From Podila epigama (taxonomy: Eukaryota > Mortierellomycota > Mortierellomycetes > Mortierellales > Mortierellaceae), in NCBI GenBank assembly GCA_015679605.1, contig JAAAVE010000328.1:1-10525 (forward strand): a stretch of DNA of 10,525 nucleotides, read 5' to 3'. The notes beneath the pieces are model-generated. The model saw only the letters and a program-made list of their open reading frames with translations. It had not been told where the DNA came from and did not search any database. Made by a program: the position numbers and the translations under genes. The first letter of the stretch is position 1. Each line of letters starts with the position of its first letter. This document shows, piece after piece, positions 1 to 8,004 of the stretch.

Positions 1-1209
1 GTTGTCCTCGTCGACGCTACGACTGCTCCTCGACTCACCACTGCCTCGGATGCTGTAGCGTTTATTGAAGAATCCCTCGAGTATCTCAAGACCTCTCGCC
101 CCACTGCGGTGAACCTCTTTGATGCCGCCCATAAATTGAGTAAAGGTGTGCATGAAGCAGCAGCCAAAACAACAGCCGTATCAGGACAGGATATTGTTCA
201 AAAGTACTTGGAGCTCTCGGAAAGGATGCTTGAGGAAGATGTCAAGGACAATCAGAACATTGGACACTTTGGAGCAGAGTATATCTTGAACGTTTGGCAA
301 GGTGGTGAGGACTTGCGCGTGATTACACACTGCAACACTGGGTAAGGATTACAGTGGGTGTTTTTTTTTTTTTTTTTTTTTCCCTCCATGTCTTTTTTCT
401 TTATTTTTTTGTCTGACTGGCTGGCTGACCGAGCAGGGACCTTTTTCAAGGATTTGCCGATGAGAGCATAGCACCATGATGGATCAAGACTACAAAAGAT
501 GAAGTAGACAAAAAAAACTATCTTCTAACTCTCATCCACCTTCCTTGTCTTCACTAGATCTCTTGCTACAGCTGGATATGGTACAGCACTGGGCATCATT
601 CGTTCGCTTGCCGCACAAAAGAAATTGACACACGCTTATTGCACCGAGACTCGCCCTTATAACCAAGGATCACGTCTGACAGCCTATGAACTCGTGTACG
701 AAAACATTCCTTCGACCCTCATCACGGATTCAATGGCGTCTGCGTTGCTCGCTCAGAATGCTGGCAAGATTGCTGCCATTGTGGTGGGCGCAGACAGAGT
801 CGCCGCCAACGGTGACACAGCCAACAAGATTGGTACTTACCAATTGGCCATCACTGCACGCTACCACAACGTGCCCTTTATCGTGGCTGCTCCCTCGACC
901 TCTGTGGATCTGAACATTCACTCGGGCAAGGAGATTCATATCGAAGTCCGTCCTTCGAACGAAGTCACAACCCTCCGAGGCCCTGTTGTTGTCGATGCTG
1001 CTGCTTCTTCTTCCACCCTGAAGAAGGACTCGACAGGCGATATCATCTCTGAAACGATTGCTGTTGCTGCCCGTGGTATTGGTGTGTGGAACCCTTCGTT
1101 CGACGTGACCCCTGCCGAGCTCATCTCTGCCATTGTCACCGAAAACGGTGTTGTCCTCAAGGCGAACGGTGCCCAACACTTTGACATGAAGGCCTTTCTC
1201 TCCAAGTAG
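1..1209 (+). CDS. MRI1: Methylthioribose-1-phosphate isomerase, 5'-truncated by window edge
   Basis: This enzyme converts 5-methylthioribose-1-phosphate to 5-methylthioribulose-1-phosphate in the methionine salvage pathway, in the cytosol. Exons are 1-341 and 558-1209; the GTAAGG...CACTAG intron (342-557) splits a Gly codon (GG|A). The reading frame is open from base 1, so the N-terminus lies outside the window. The visible 330 residues compare with about 370-400 for the whole protein. Numbering from base 1, the family signatures are SRPTAVNL just before the first Met-like codon, THCNTG at 109-114 (the Cys is the expected catalytic thiol), [14 protein letters not shown] at 143-156, [16 protein letters not shown] at 189-204 (Asp193 is the expected catalytic acid) and [13 protein letters not shown] near the C-terminus. 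These place it in MRI1/MtnA rather than the eIF2B alpha/beta/delta subunits of the same fold. A Ser/Ala-rich segment before GIGVWNP looks like a lineage-specific loop. It converges on the choline kinase gene. Confidence 0.95.
361..381 (+). repeat. Poly-T run (21 T) in MRI1 intron
   Basis: An uninterrupted run of 21 T lies 19 bases inside the MRI1 intron. Similar, shorter T-runs occur in nearly every intron and spacer of this window. It is a simple mononucleotide repeat and probably length-polymorphic. Confidence 0.9.
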
Positions 1210-1236
1210 ATCAGTATGATTTTCTATTTTGCATTC

Positions 1237-1242
1237 ATTAAA
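1237..1242 (+). terminator. Probable poly(A) signal of MRI1 (ATTAAA)
   Basis: ATTAAA lies 28 bases after the MRI1 stop codon, followed by a T-rich stretch (1253-1262). It is the only close match to a polyadenylation hexamer in the 143-bp gap between the two convergent stop codons on this strand. The assignment is an inference from position and consensus. Confidence 0.45.
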
Positions 1243-1283
1243 CAGCTATAGTCTTTTTTTTTGGTTGTGGTATGGCTTACTCG

Positions 1284-1289
1284 TTTATT
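1284..1289 (-). terminator. Probable poly(A) signal of CKI1 (AATAAA)
   Basis: A canonical AATAAA is read on the minus strand 63 bases after the choline kinase stop codon. It lies between that stop and the MRI1 stop, so the two convergent 3' UTRs are probably very close or overlapping. Confidence 0.5.
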
Positions 1290-1352
1290 TTGTACAGCAT
1301 GTTTGCAAAAGGGAGAAAGAAAAGATGAACATTATAAAAATCATCCTCTCAC

Positions 1353-3445
1353 TCACAGCGACATAAACTCGTCTCGACGGGCTCTAAACTCGTTCAAACG
1401 CTGCATTGAATACTCAAAGTAATCAAAGTCAATTTCACTTTGAGTTGCTTGAATCAGTCCCCAAAGACCCCACATGATATGTGAGGTCAGTGCAAACTTG
1501 TTGACTTCCTTGTACATGCTCTCCAGAATCTCGGCCTTGGACACTCCTCCGCCACCATCACCGGCGTCTGTCTTTTTGCGAGGAATGGTACGATCATTCT
1601 CGGCCGCACTGTTACCCTGGGCCGTTGTAATGGTTGTTGTAGCCCCTGTTGTCGTTGTTGTCGCCGTTTTGGCAGTGCCAGGTGCAGGTGATTGTGCTCG
1701 GCTATTGCTGGCAGATCCTTTCGTAATGGCTACCGATGCTTTGTGTGCAACCGAATGGGCCAAATGCGAGAGACTCTCTTGCAAGGTGGCAGTTAAGCTC
1801 CGACGCTTCTTGGCATATTTGGCAATATTGATGGCAGTCAAATGGTATCCACACATGGCAATCTCGGCTTCCACATAGGCCTCCAAAAAGTTGATTTGTT
1901 CTTCTTTGGTTGGGTACCTTGAAGGGTGGAGGATCGAAGGATGATCTGAGTGATAGTCCGCTGTCCACTCGCAAAAGTGGTTTCCAATATCAAAGGCTCG
2001 AGTGTTGTATCCAGCGTATTCAAAGTCAATGACAACTAATTCACCATCGTCGTCTAATGATTTCAGAATGTTTCCATATTGTGTCTACATGTTTTCGTGT
2101 TACATGTTACAAGTGAGAGCAAAATAGACTATTAGGGAAACCTTTTTTTTTGTTTTGTGATGTTGTCGAATAAACAAAAAGAAAAACGAAATGTTCTCAT
2201 AAAACACCAAAACTTACGTCATTATGGGCGAAAACGAGTGGAGAATGGACAGAGAGAAGCTCGCGATGGACTTGATCCACTTCAGTCAGAAACTTTTCAA
2301 AGTCAAATTCATCCATGATGGCACGTTTGGCTGGGTCCTTTGAGCAAATCTTTTCAATAGCGTCTTTGGCCAAGGGGATCCACCTGGCAATGTTTTCTTG
2401 CGACTGAGGGATGGTTCCCTCTGGTGGAGGAAAGACATTGACAATGTTGTGAAGCTCGCACATGCGATGCGCGATATGGCGCGATGTACGAGGATCCCGA
2501 ATGTCTTCCTTGGTCAATGTAGTAGACTCGACATACTGTTCAAAGCGTCCGTTCTTGAAGATGCCAAGAAGTGAGGGTCCAATGTCCATGGTGGATAAGT
2601 TACGAAGCCAGTGCAACTCCTTGCTACGGGAGAAGAGTGCCTCCAGACCGATTCCATAGACTCGCAATAACACCTTGCGTGGTCTGCCATTGGTCTGTTC
2701 TGAAGGAGGTCCGCTGACAAGGAAGATAGCATTCGTCATGGCTCCACTTATACGTTCAAGCGTCACCTGAGTATGATCCGTGACCTCTGACCAGTCTTGA
2801 ACTTGCATCAGATGAAGTAATTCCAGCGTACGCTTGGCAAGTGCTTCACCCTTCAATGTGCTGTTATAACGGGGCGGGAAATTTTTTTTTAAGAAGAATG
2901 AGAGCACATGTTAATTTCAGAGAAGCTTTTTTTTCTTCGTCACACTATCACTTTGGAACGGGAGGGCGAAAGGCGCGATCTCGAAACGACAATGAAAAAC
3001 AAGAATCCAGAAACAGAAATCCGATATGCACTCACATAATATCTATTTCTTCATCATCGTAATGCTTCACTGGATCTGGGTTCATGGCAGGCAGGACTTT
3101 GAGGCCTGCCAAGCTGGAGCGTTTGCTGAGTGGAGGGCGATGAGGTGCATATTGGTGACAGACGGCTGGTTTGTGTTTTTGCCAGGGGAAGATGGAGGAG
3201 GCGCGACTTTGACGAGAAGAGAATCCAAAGTGTTTTTTAGACCCCGTCTGGTGGATGGGGTCATCGACAGGGCTCGTTGGTGGCGAGTCCCGAGTTGTTT
3301 CCTTGGCGGCGGACGATGGGGTGTAGGCGGGGAGACGAACGGGTTGCTCCTGCCATGAGCTTTCGACGATGAGTTCTTGGGTTTCTTGTTCGTCCATGTT
3401 ATGTTGCGGACTGTCTGCCGTCAAGTTGGTTTGTGCTTGGGTCAT
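1353..3445 (-). CDS. CKI1: Choline/ethanolamine kinase, CKI1 type, three exons
   Basis: It phosphorylates choline (possibly also ethanolamine) with ATP, the first step of the Kennedy pathway to phosphatidylcholine. Exons in sense order are 3445-3036, 2860-2218 and 2084-1353, giving 594 residues. Introns are 2861-3035 (GTGAGT...ACAG) and 2085-2217 (GTAAGT...GTAG). Domains: residues 1-135 are a polar, Ser/Pro-rich extension; 138-594 are the kinase fold. The Brenner motif is split by intron 2, with FAHND (347-351) joined to TQYGNIL (352-358). The choline-kinase motif VVIDFEYAGYN (368-378) and FDIGNHFCEW (382-391) follow, and LTSHIMWGLWGLIQA (550-564) is near the C-terminus. Residues 468-530 form a Thr/Ala/Gly-rich low-complexity insertion inside the kinase domain. 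An in-frame ATG at 3568 would add 41 residues, but that stretch translates a pyrimidine-rich leader, so I chose the ATG at 3445; one at 3397 is also possible. Choline versus ethanolamine preference cannot be read from sequence alone. Confidence 0.93.
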
Positions 3446-3568
3446 GCGTCTTGAGGATGAATGAATGGGATTTGAATGGATGAAAGGAAAGAAAAAAAAA
3501 GAAAAGGAATGGGAATGAGAAAAAGAAGATTCGATGGGGGAAGACAAAACAGTTGGAGAAACATTCAA

Positions 3569-3590
3569 ATTTAAATATATATGTGTATAT
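3569..3590 (-). promoter_or_regulatory. TATA-like AT-rich element upstream of CKI1
   Basis: A 22-bp A/T-dominated tract contains overlapping TATATA/TTTAAA motifs about 125 bases upstream of the chosen CKI1 start. Between it and the ATG lies a sense-strand pyrimidine-rich stretch (about 3470-3540), typical of fungal leaders near the transcription start. This is consensus-based inference only. Confidence 0.35.
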
Positions 3591-4130
3591 GAGGGTAAGT
3601 AAGAGAATGGCCGATCAGTAGAGACTAAACACTGAATGATAAGGTTTTATCCGGCACTTTTGAGGTTTTTGGGGTAATCTCCTTTGGAAAGGAAGAAAGA
3701 GATGGAGAGATGACGCCTGAATCCTATGGGGGAGGAGGAACCGTCTTCATGTGATGTGATATAGTGTGTGAATGGGGTAGGAAGGTACCGTTGGGATCTT
3801 AGGACGACTGTTGTACATGTGTGTACAATATGTATGGTACCAGAACAACACGTATTGTGCAACAGCAAAAAAAAGAATGCATCTTTACCCGCGTGGGATA
3901 CTGCTTTCTTTATTTTGTCCACATCCATCCATCCACCCATCCCATCCCAAAGCCCAGTCAGTCGATCTCTCTCTCTCTCTCCCCGTTCGTTGTGTTGTTT
4001 TTGTGTGGTGTGCAGTGTACACATGCAAGAATAAAAGAAACACAAAAAAACAACATGTGAGCCCGATCTGCAGCCAATCCGAGGCCGTCTTTTGCCCTCA
4101 GCACGCGATGGTGTCATCACTTTCCACTGT
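3591..4130. other. Intergenic spacer between CKI1 5' side and MTG1 3' side
   Basis: No conserved coding signal is visible; short open frames here translate to low-complexity residue runs. The spacer must hold the distal promoter of CKI1 and the 3' UTR and polyadenylation site of MTG1. On the minus strand an AATAAA at 3909-3914 lies about 217 bases past the MTG1 stop. A short TC run occurs near 3966-3981 and a CATC/CATCC repeat near 3921-3946. No tRNA-like cloverleaf was recognised. Confidence 0.6.
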
Positions 4131-5920
4131 CTACAATTTTGCGTCCATGCTGGCCCGTTCGCGCTCCTCCCATTTGCGCTGTTGTTGTAGACGCTTTAAC
4201 CTTCGGTCCTCAAGCTTGTCCGCCTTCTTTTGTTGACGGCGGCTGACCGGTTCCTCCCCATCTGCCTTGGTCAGTTGCTCCTCCAACGACTCTGGTCGGA
4301 TATCATCCAATGTAAACCGTCCCAACTTCCCAAGACGATACTGCTTGATCAGAAACTGGGCCGCTGCAGGCAAATTGAGCTCGCCACCTTTCTTGAGTGC
4401 TCCAATATATCTCGCCACCTGTGGCAAAAACTTGTTAATGTCATCTGTTGGCTCCTTGATATTGTACAGCTTGAGGTATCTGCATGTCAAATCAAAAAAT
4501 CCAAAAAGAGCCATAGTTCCAAATGAGTAAATGAGCTAATTGTTCATGCACACAAATTTGTAACATGCAAATTCAGGTACCTAATTCATCCACCAAGAAA
4601 CAAACTTACCCATAGTCCTGTGCTTGGTTCAATTGGAACAATAGATAGTCTGCAATGACCACCTCGTCCGAGAGGTGATCTGAAATCGCGCCTAAAAGGT
4701 TGGTTACACACAACGTCAGTTTCAATGTAGATCATTGTTCTGTTCCATGGTCTTGAACAAAGAACCTTGTTGAGACCAAATCTCTACGTTACCTGTCAAG
4801 GCTACTTTGATGGCTGAAATAGGGTCCGAGATATGGGGTATCATGACACCAGGGGTATCGATCAAGTACACCTTGGGCGAATCCAACACCTTGATGGTCC
4901 CAGCAACCGTCCGGGTGATGCCTGGAATGGCACCCGTTGGTGCTGCCTTGCCCTTCTTGACACCAATTCTTCTCAAAGAGTTGATCAGAGACGACTTGCC
5001 GACATTGGGCATGCCAACTACCATCACTGTTGTCGTCAGCTCCTTGTCAGAAGCTGTACCAGAGACTTTGGCTTTTTCTATTGAACAAAAATAGGAAAAT
5101 CAAGGTTACATACTCCTTCTTGATTCCTCAAAGGCTAGGCGTATTCGTGTGTGTATAGATTACGAACAAGTGACAAAGGGCGAGAAGAAACCAGTTCACT
5201 TTACTTGAAAGGTATTTAATGATACCCTTGACATTCTCATCAGCATCTGCGTTCGTAAACACGACATCTTGACCTTTGAATTCCCGGAATGCTTTTGTAA
5301 TGGCCTACATGAAACAACAGCATGCTGTGGATGAGTCGTTCGTGTGTTACAAAGCGTATTTTTTTTCCACAGGAATGAAAGAGATAGAGATAGAGAGAGA
5401 GAACGAGAGAGAATGACCCCTCCCACCCACTTACCGCCTCAGTATCTGGATGAGCAAGATCAGACTTGTTGTATACAATCAAGCGATCCTTTTTCTGGGC
5501 TATGGGTTCAAACTTGTGGTTGATAGATGAGAGAGGGATGTATTGAAGAGAACACGTCAAGAAGAAAGAAAAGAAGAAGAGTGAGAGAGAGAGGCAGATT
5601 TTATAGCATGCCACGTTGGATTGTTCAGAGTTAAGGATGCTACATAGCATTGACAGGAGGAAAAAATGGTAGAGCAGTTGCCAAAAAATAAAAAGCAAAA
5701 AAAATTTCCATGGACCACATAACATAACACAACACAACAAATAAAAAAACGCGCCACGTCGACAAAAAAAAAAGGATATCCTTGCATCGCGGACTTCAAT
5801 GACCACTTGGACTGCATTGAGCTTTTCTGTAATGAGTCGCAGACCCTTGGCCATGTGACCTGGGAACCAATTGATGATCTTGTCATAGACAAATGCCTTT
5901 CTGACATTCAATGTGTTCAT
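4131..5920 (-). CDS. MTG1: Mitochondrial ribosome-associated GTPase, MTG1/RbgA family, six exons
   Basis: A circularly permuted GTPase that assists late assembly of the mitochondrial large ribosomal subunit at the inner membrane (family knowledge: bacterial RbgA/YlqF, yeast and human MTG1). Exons in sense order: 5920-5780, 5539-5435, 5304-5205, 5077-4793, 4691-4610, 4479-4131. This gives 353 residues, close to human MTG1. The N-terminus has the family hallmark NWFPGHMAKGL, then VRDAR|IPLSS. The G motifs run in permuted order: G4 NKSD (71-74), G1 GMPNVGKSS (137-145), G2 PGITRT (167-172), G3 DTPG (189-192). The C-terminal YlqF-type domain follows (KVALTGAISDHLSDEVVIADYLL across the exon 4/5 junction), then a Lys/Arg/Gln-rich tail that may bind rRNA. 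Four introns are GT-AG (5305-5434, 5078-5204, 4692-4792, 4480-4609). The first (5540-5779) is AT-AC. The ATG at 5920 has no strong mitochondrial presequence but matches the family start. It diverges from APT1. Confidence 0.95.
5540..5779 (-). other. U12-type (minor-spliceosome) AT-AC intron in MTG1
   Basis: The sense-strand donor, directly after the AGG codon of DAR, reads ATATCCTTT, a perfect match to the U12-type AT-AC 5' splice site. The acceptor ends in AATAC directly before ATC CCT CTC, joining DAR to IPLSS exactly as the family motif DARIPLS requires, in phase 0. TTCTTGAC at 5563-5556 matches the U12 branch-site consensus TCCTTRAC at 7 of 8 positions. Its branch A is 17 bases from the intron end, within the usual U12 range. 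No AC occurs between branch site and acceptor. No AG exists on the sense strand from about 5640 down to 5515, so a GT-AG intron cannot restore the motif. It is the longest intron in this gene (240 bp). Confidence 0.9.
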
Positions 5921-6204
5921 GCTGTTTCTCTTTCGTGTCCAAGTTGAAGTTGGGCTAATGGGGGGATGAGGGAGAAAATAAGAAGAGAATCAATTGGCGG
6001 TTGTCTTTTTTTTTTTTTTGAATCTCACGCAGGATTTTCAAAGGGCATATTCATCATGTATATTTTTTTTTGACTGTCACACAGCGAGAGCAGGGACATG
6101 ACACACAACAAGTTGTTGGCAAACTATTTTTTTTTCTTCTACTTTCTCCTTCAACCATCCTTCCATCTCCAAAAATTGACGCGTCTCTATGACAAATAGC
6201 CACT
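5921..6204. promoter_or_regulatory. Shared divergent promoter region, MTG1 / APT1
   Basis: Only 284 bp separate the start codons of MTG1 (minus) and APT1 (plus), so both promoters and 5' UTRs must fit here. It contains several T-runs (6006-6019, 6063-6070, 6127-6134) and a pyrimidine-rich stretch just before the APT1 start (6135-6175). No clear TATA box was found. The bidirectional role is inferred from gene orientation. Confidence 0.55.
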
Positions 6205-6752
6205 ATGTCAATGTCAAGATTCCTATGGTCTATTGCCGTCTGTATGCTCGCGTACTATCTGGCGAATCATCCTCCTACATTTCTCTATGACCTTTTTCAT
6301 CCAGCTACCGCTCCTGCACCAAGTCAATCCAAGGCTATTATCACACCAACAACTTCAGCGGAGAACCTTGGTAAAGCTCTTTTTCAATTCATTCAGCCAA
6401 ATGATGAGAGGCACGTGAACAATAATGGCATGTTAAGGCAACAATTTTTTTCCTCCCCTTGATATTCATTCATCTGTTGCATCTTTTTTTGCATCTTTTT
6501 TTTTTTTTGTGATGTTGCATTCCTTTTATTCCAAATTAGCTCCTGCCTTTAGACAAACACCACTCCCCAGAATGTTCTCCACAGGGCCAAAACTGACTTC
6601 GGTCATTCACAAAGCAACTGAGAAGCACACAGCCACTGTTATCTTTATGCACGGACTTGGCGATTCAGGCGCTGGATGGTATGTCTTTTTGTTTGATCAT
6701 AAAAAGTGTGAAAGGGGGGTGGAGGAAACCAAGTGTTATATCTCAGGTGTAC

Positions 6753-6789
<37 letters not shown>

Positions 6790-7861
6790 AGAGAAAGAGT
6801 GTCAAACGACTCATCATTCTATTTCTTTTTCTTACTTCCCCTGTCCATTCTCAAAAAAACACCAACAGGGCACCGATTGGCGAGCAGGTAATGGCAAAAA
6901 AAATACTTGGTATTTGTCAATCAATGGTCATGGATATGGCTTGATCTATCCTGAAAAAGACTCACTCAACCTTGAGATTTTTTTTTTTTTTATAAAAATC
7001 ATTGTTATATAGTTGGGTCACTATGCGCCTCATATCAAGTTTGTCTTTCCAAACGCTCCATCAATCCCCGTCACCGTCAACGGTGGGATGCTTTGTCCAG
7101 CCTGGTATAATATCCGAACCATGGGCGCAATCAACCAGGAACAGGACGAAAAAGGCATGCTTCAGTCTCGCCAGCAAGGTACGTAAAAGGCAAAAAGTTT
7201 AGATATCACTGGTATTATCATCCCATGGTCCTCGAGAAAAAAAAAATAGGTCGAATTTCGTGTTTTTACCTAATATAAAACGACAAATCCTTTCCATGGG
7301 CTTGATATAGTCTTGGATATCATTAAAGAAGAGATTGACGTCCATGGAGTGCCCGCCAACAGGATTGTACTTGGAGGCTTTTCGCAAGGATGTGTGGTTG
7401 CACTCTTGACTGCATTGACATCAGAGTACCGATTCGCTGGATTGGTGGCATTGAGTGGCTACATGCCCCTGCACACAAAGATCATGTCCATGTCTTCAGA
7501 GGTTAGCAGGAAGATCCCCATCTTTTGGGGCCACGGCGACTCTGACCAGGTAAATATTTGTAGATGTCTGATCGTACATGCTGTCTCTATGTTGTATAAA
7601 TGTACAAGGCGATGTCTCTTACAGGATTTTTTTTGTGTGCACTTCCTCTATCGCTGTATCTCGTCCTGGAATGATAAAAAGGTGGTGAAATACGATTATG
7701 GAAGACAATCAGTGGAACTTTTGGAAAAGAACAAGTACAAGGTCACTTTCAAGACATATCCTCGAATGGCCCACAGCGCCTGTCCTGACGAACTCCGAGA
7801 CTTGCTCGAATTTTTCAACACGGCGATCCCTGCCGACGCTACTCCTTCAGCAAAAGTCTGA
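6205..7861 (+). CDS. APT1: Acyl-protein thioesterase (APT1/LYPLA1 family) with N-terminal anchor, six exons
   Basis: A serine hydrolase that removes palmitate from S-acylated proteins and may also hydrolyse lysophospholipids. Proposed exons: 6205-6370, 6540-6678, 6869-6887 (19 nt), 7013-7178, 7311-7549, 7682-7861; 302 residues. The alpha/beta-hydrolase core starts near residue 70. HGLGDSGAGW (93-102) is the oxyanion-side motif and GGFSQG (185-190) carries nucleophile Ser188. GHGDSDQVV places the catalytic Asp at 242, and MAHSACPDE places the catalytic His at 274. Exon 4 encodes the conserved HIKFVFPNAPSIPVTVNGG segment. Residues 5-22 are hydrophobic after an Arg, resembling a signal anchor, followed by a Pro/Ala/Ser/Thr linker. 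Classical APTs are soluble and lack this. Exon 1 joins exon 2 in phase (G|CT) through a GTAAAG...TTAG intron. The alternative is a start inside exon 2 (ATG at 6571, MFSTGPK). Exons 2-6 are secure; exon 1 is moderate. Confidence 0.9.
6755..6784 (+). repeat. (GA)15 microsatellite in APT1 intron 2
   Basis: Fifteen uninterrupted GA units lie inside the intron 6679-6868, followed by a degenerate GA-rich stretch to about 6799. It does not disturb the splice sites (GTATGT donor, ACAG acceptor). It is likely length-variable between strains. Confidence 0.9.
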
Positions 7862-7968
7862 TATGGGTGATATATGTATATGAAAAGTTATGCTTTACGT
7901 CTAGTTCCATGTTTGAAGTACGATGGCGCAATGTCTATTGTATACTTCTCTTGGCCGACATGAAGAAA

Positions 7969-7974
7969 AATAAA
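7969..7974 (+). terminator. Probable poly(A) signal of APT1 (AATAAA)
   Basis: A canonical AATAAA lies 107 bases after the APT1 stop and 30 bases before the stop codon of the convergent MMAB gene. APT1 transcripts cleaved 10-30 bases downstream would end at or inside the MMAB 3' end. Assigned by consensus and position. Confidence 0.5.
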
Positions 7975-8004
7975 AAATAAGACAACTACAGAAAGAAAAG
8001 TCGC

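Noticed and set aside
730-1205. Antisense open frames across MRI1 exon 2
   Set aside because: They are mirror frames of a strongly conserved coding exon, with no independent motif or start context.
3446-3568. Extension of CKI1 to the upstream in-frame ATG
   Set aside because: The 41 added residues (Ser/His/Phe runs) come from a pyrimidine-rich stretch just downstream of a TATA-like element, more like a 5' leader. It cannot be fully excluded.
3647-4120. 157-aa minus-strand and overlapping plus-strand open frames between CKI1 and MTG1
   Set aside because: The frames have biased composition from repeats (TC run, CATCC repeats), no family motif, and they overlap each other on opposite strands.
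5540-5779. A conventional GT-AG intron for the first MTG1 intron
   Set aside because: No GT donor lies close after the DAR codons, and no AG exists on the sense strand before IPLSS. The nearest AG (about 5513) would delete the conserved IPLSSINHK segment. AT-AC ends fit exactly.
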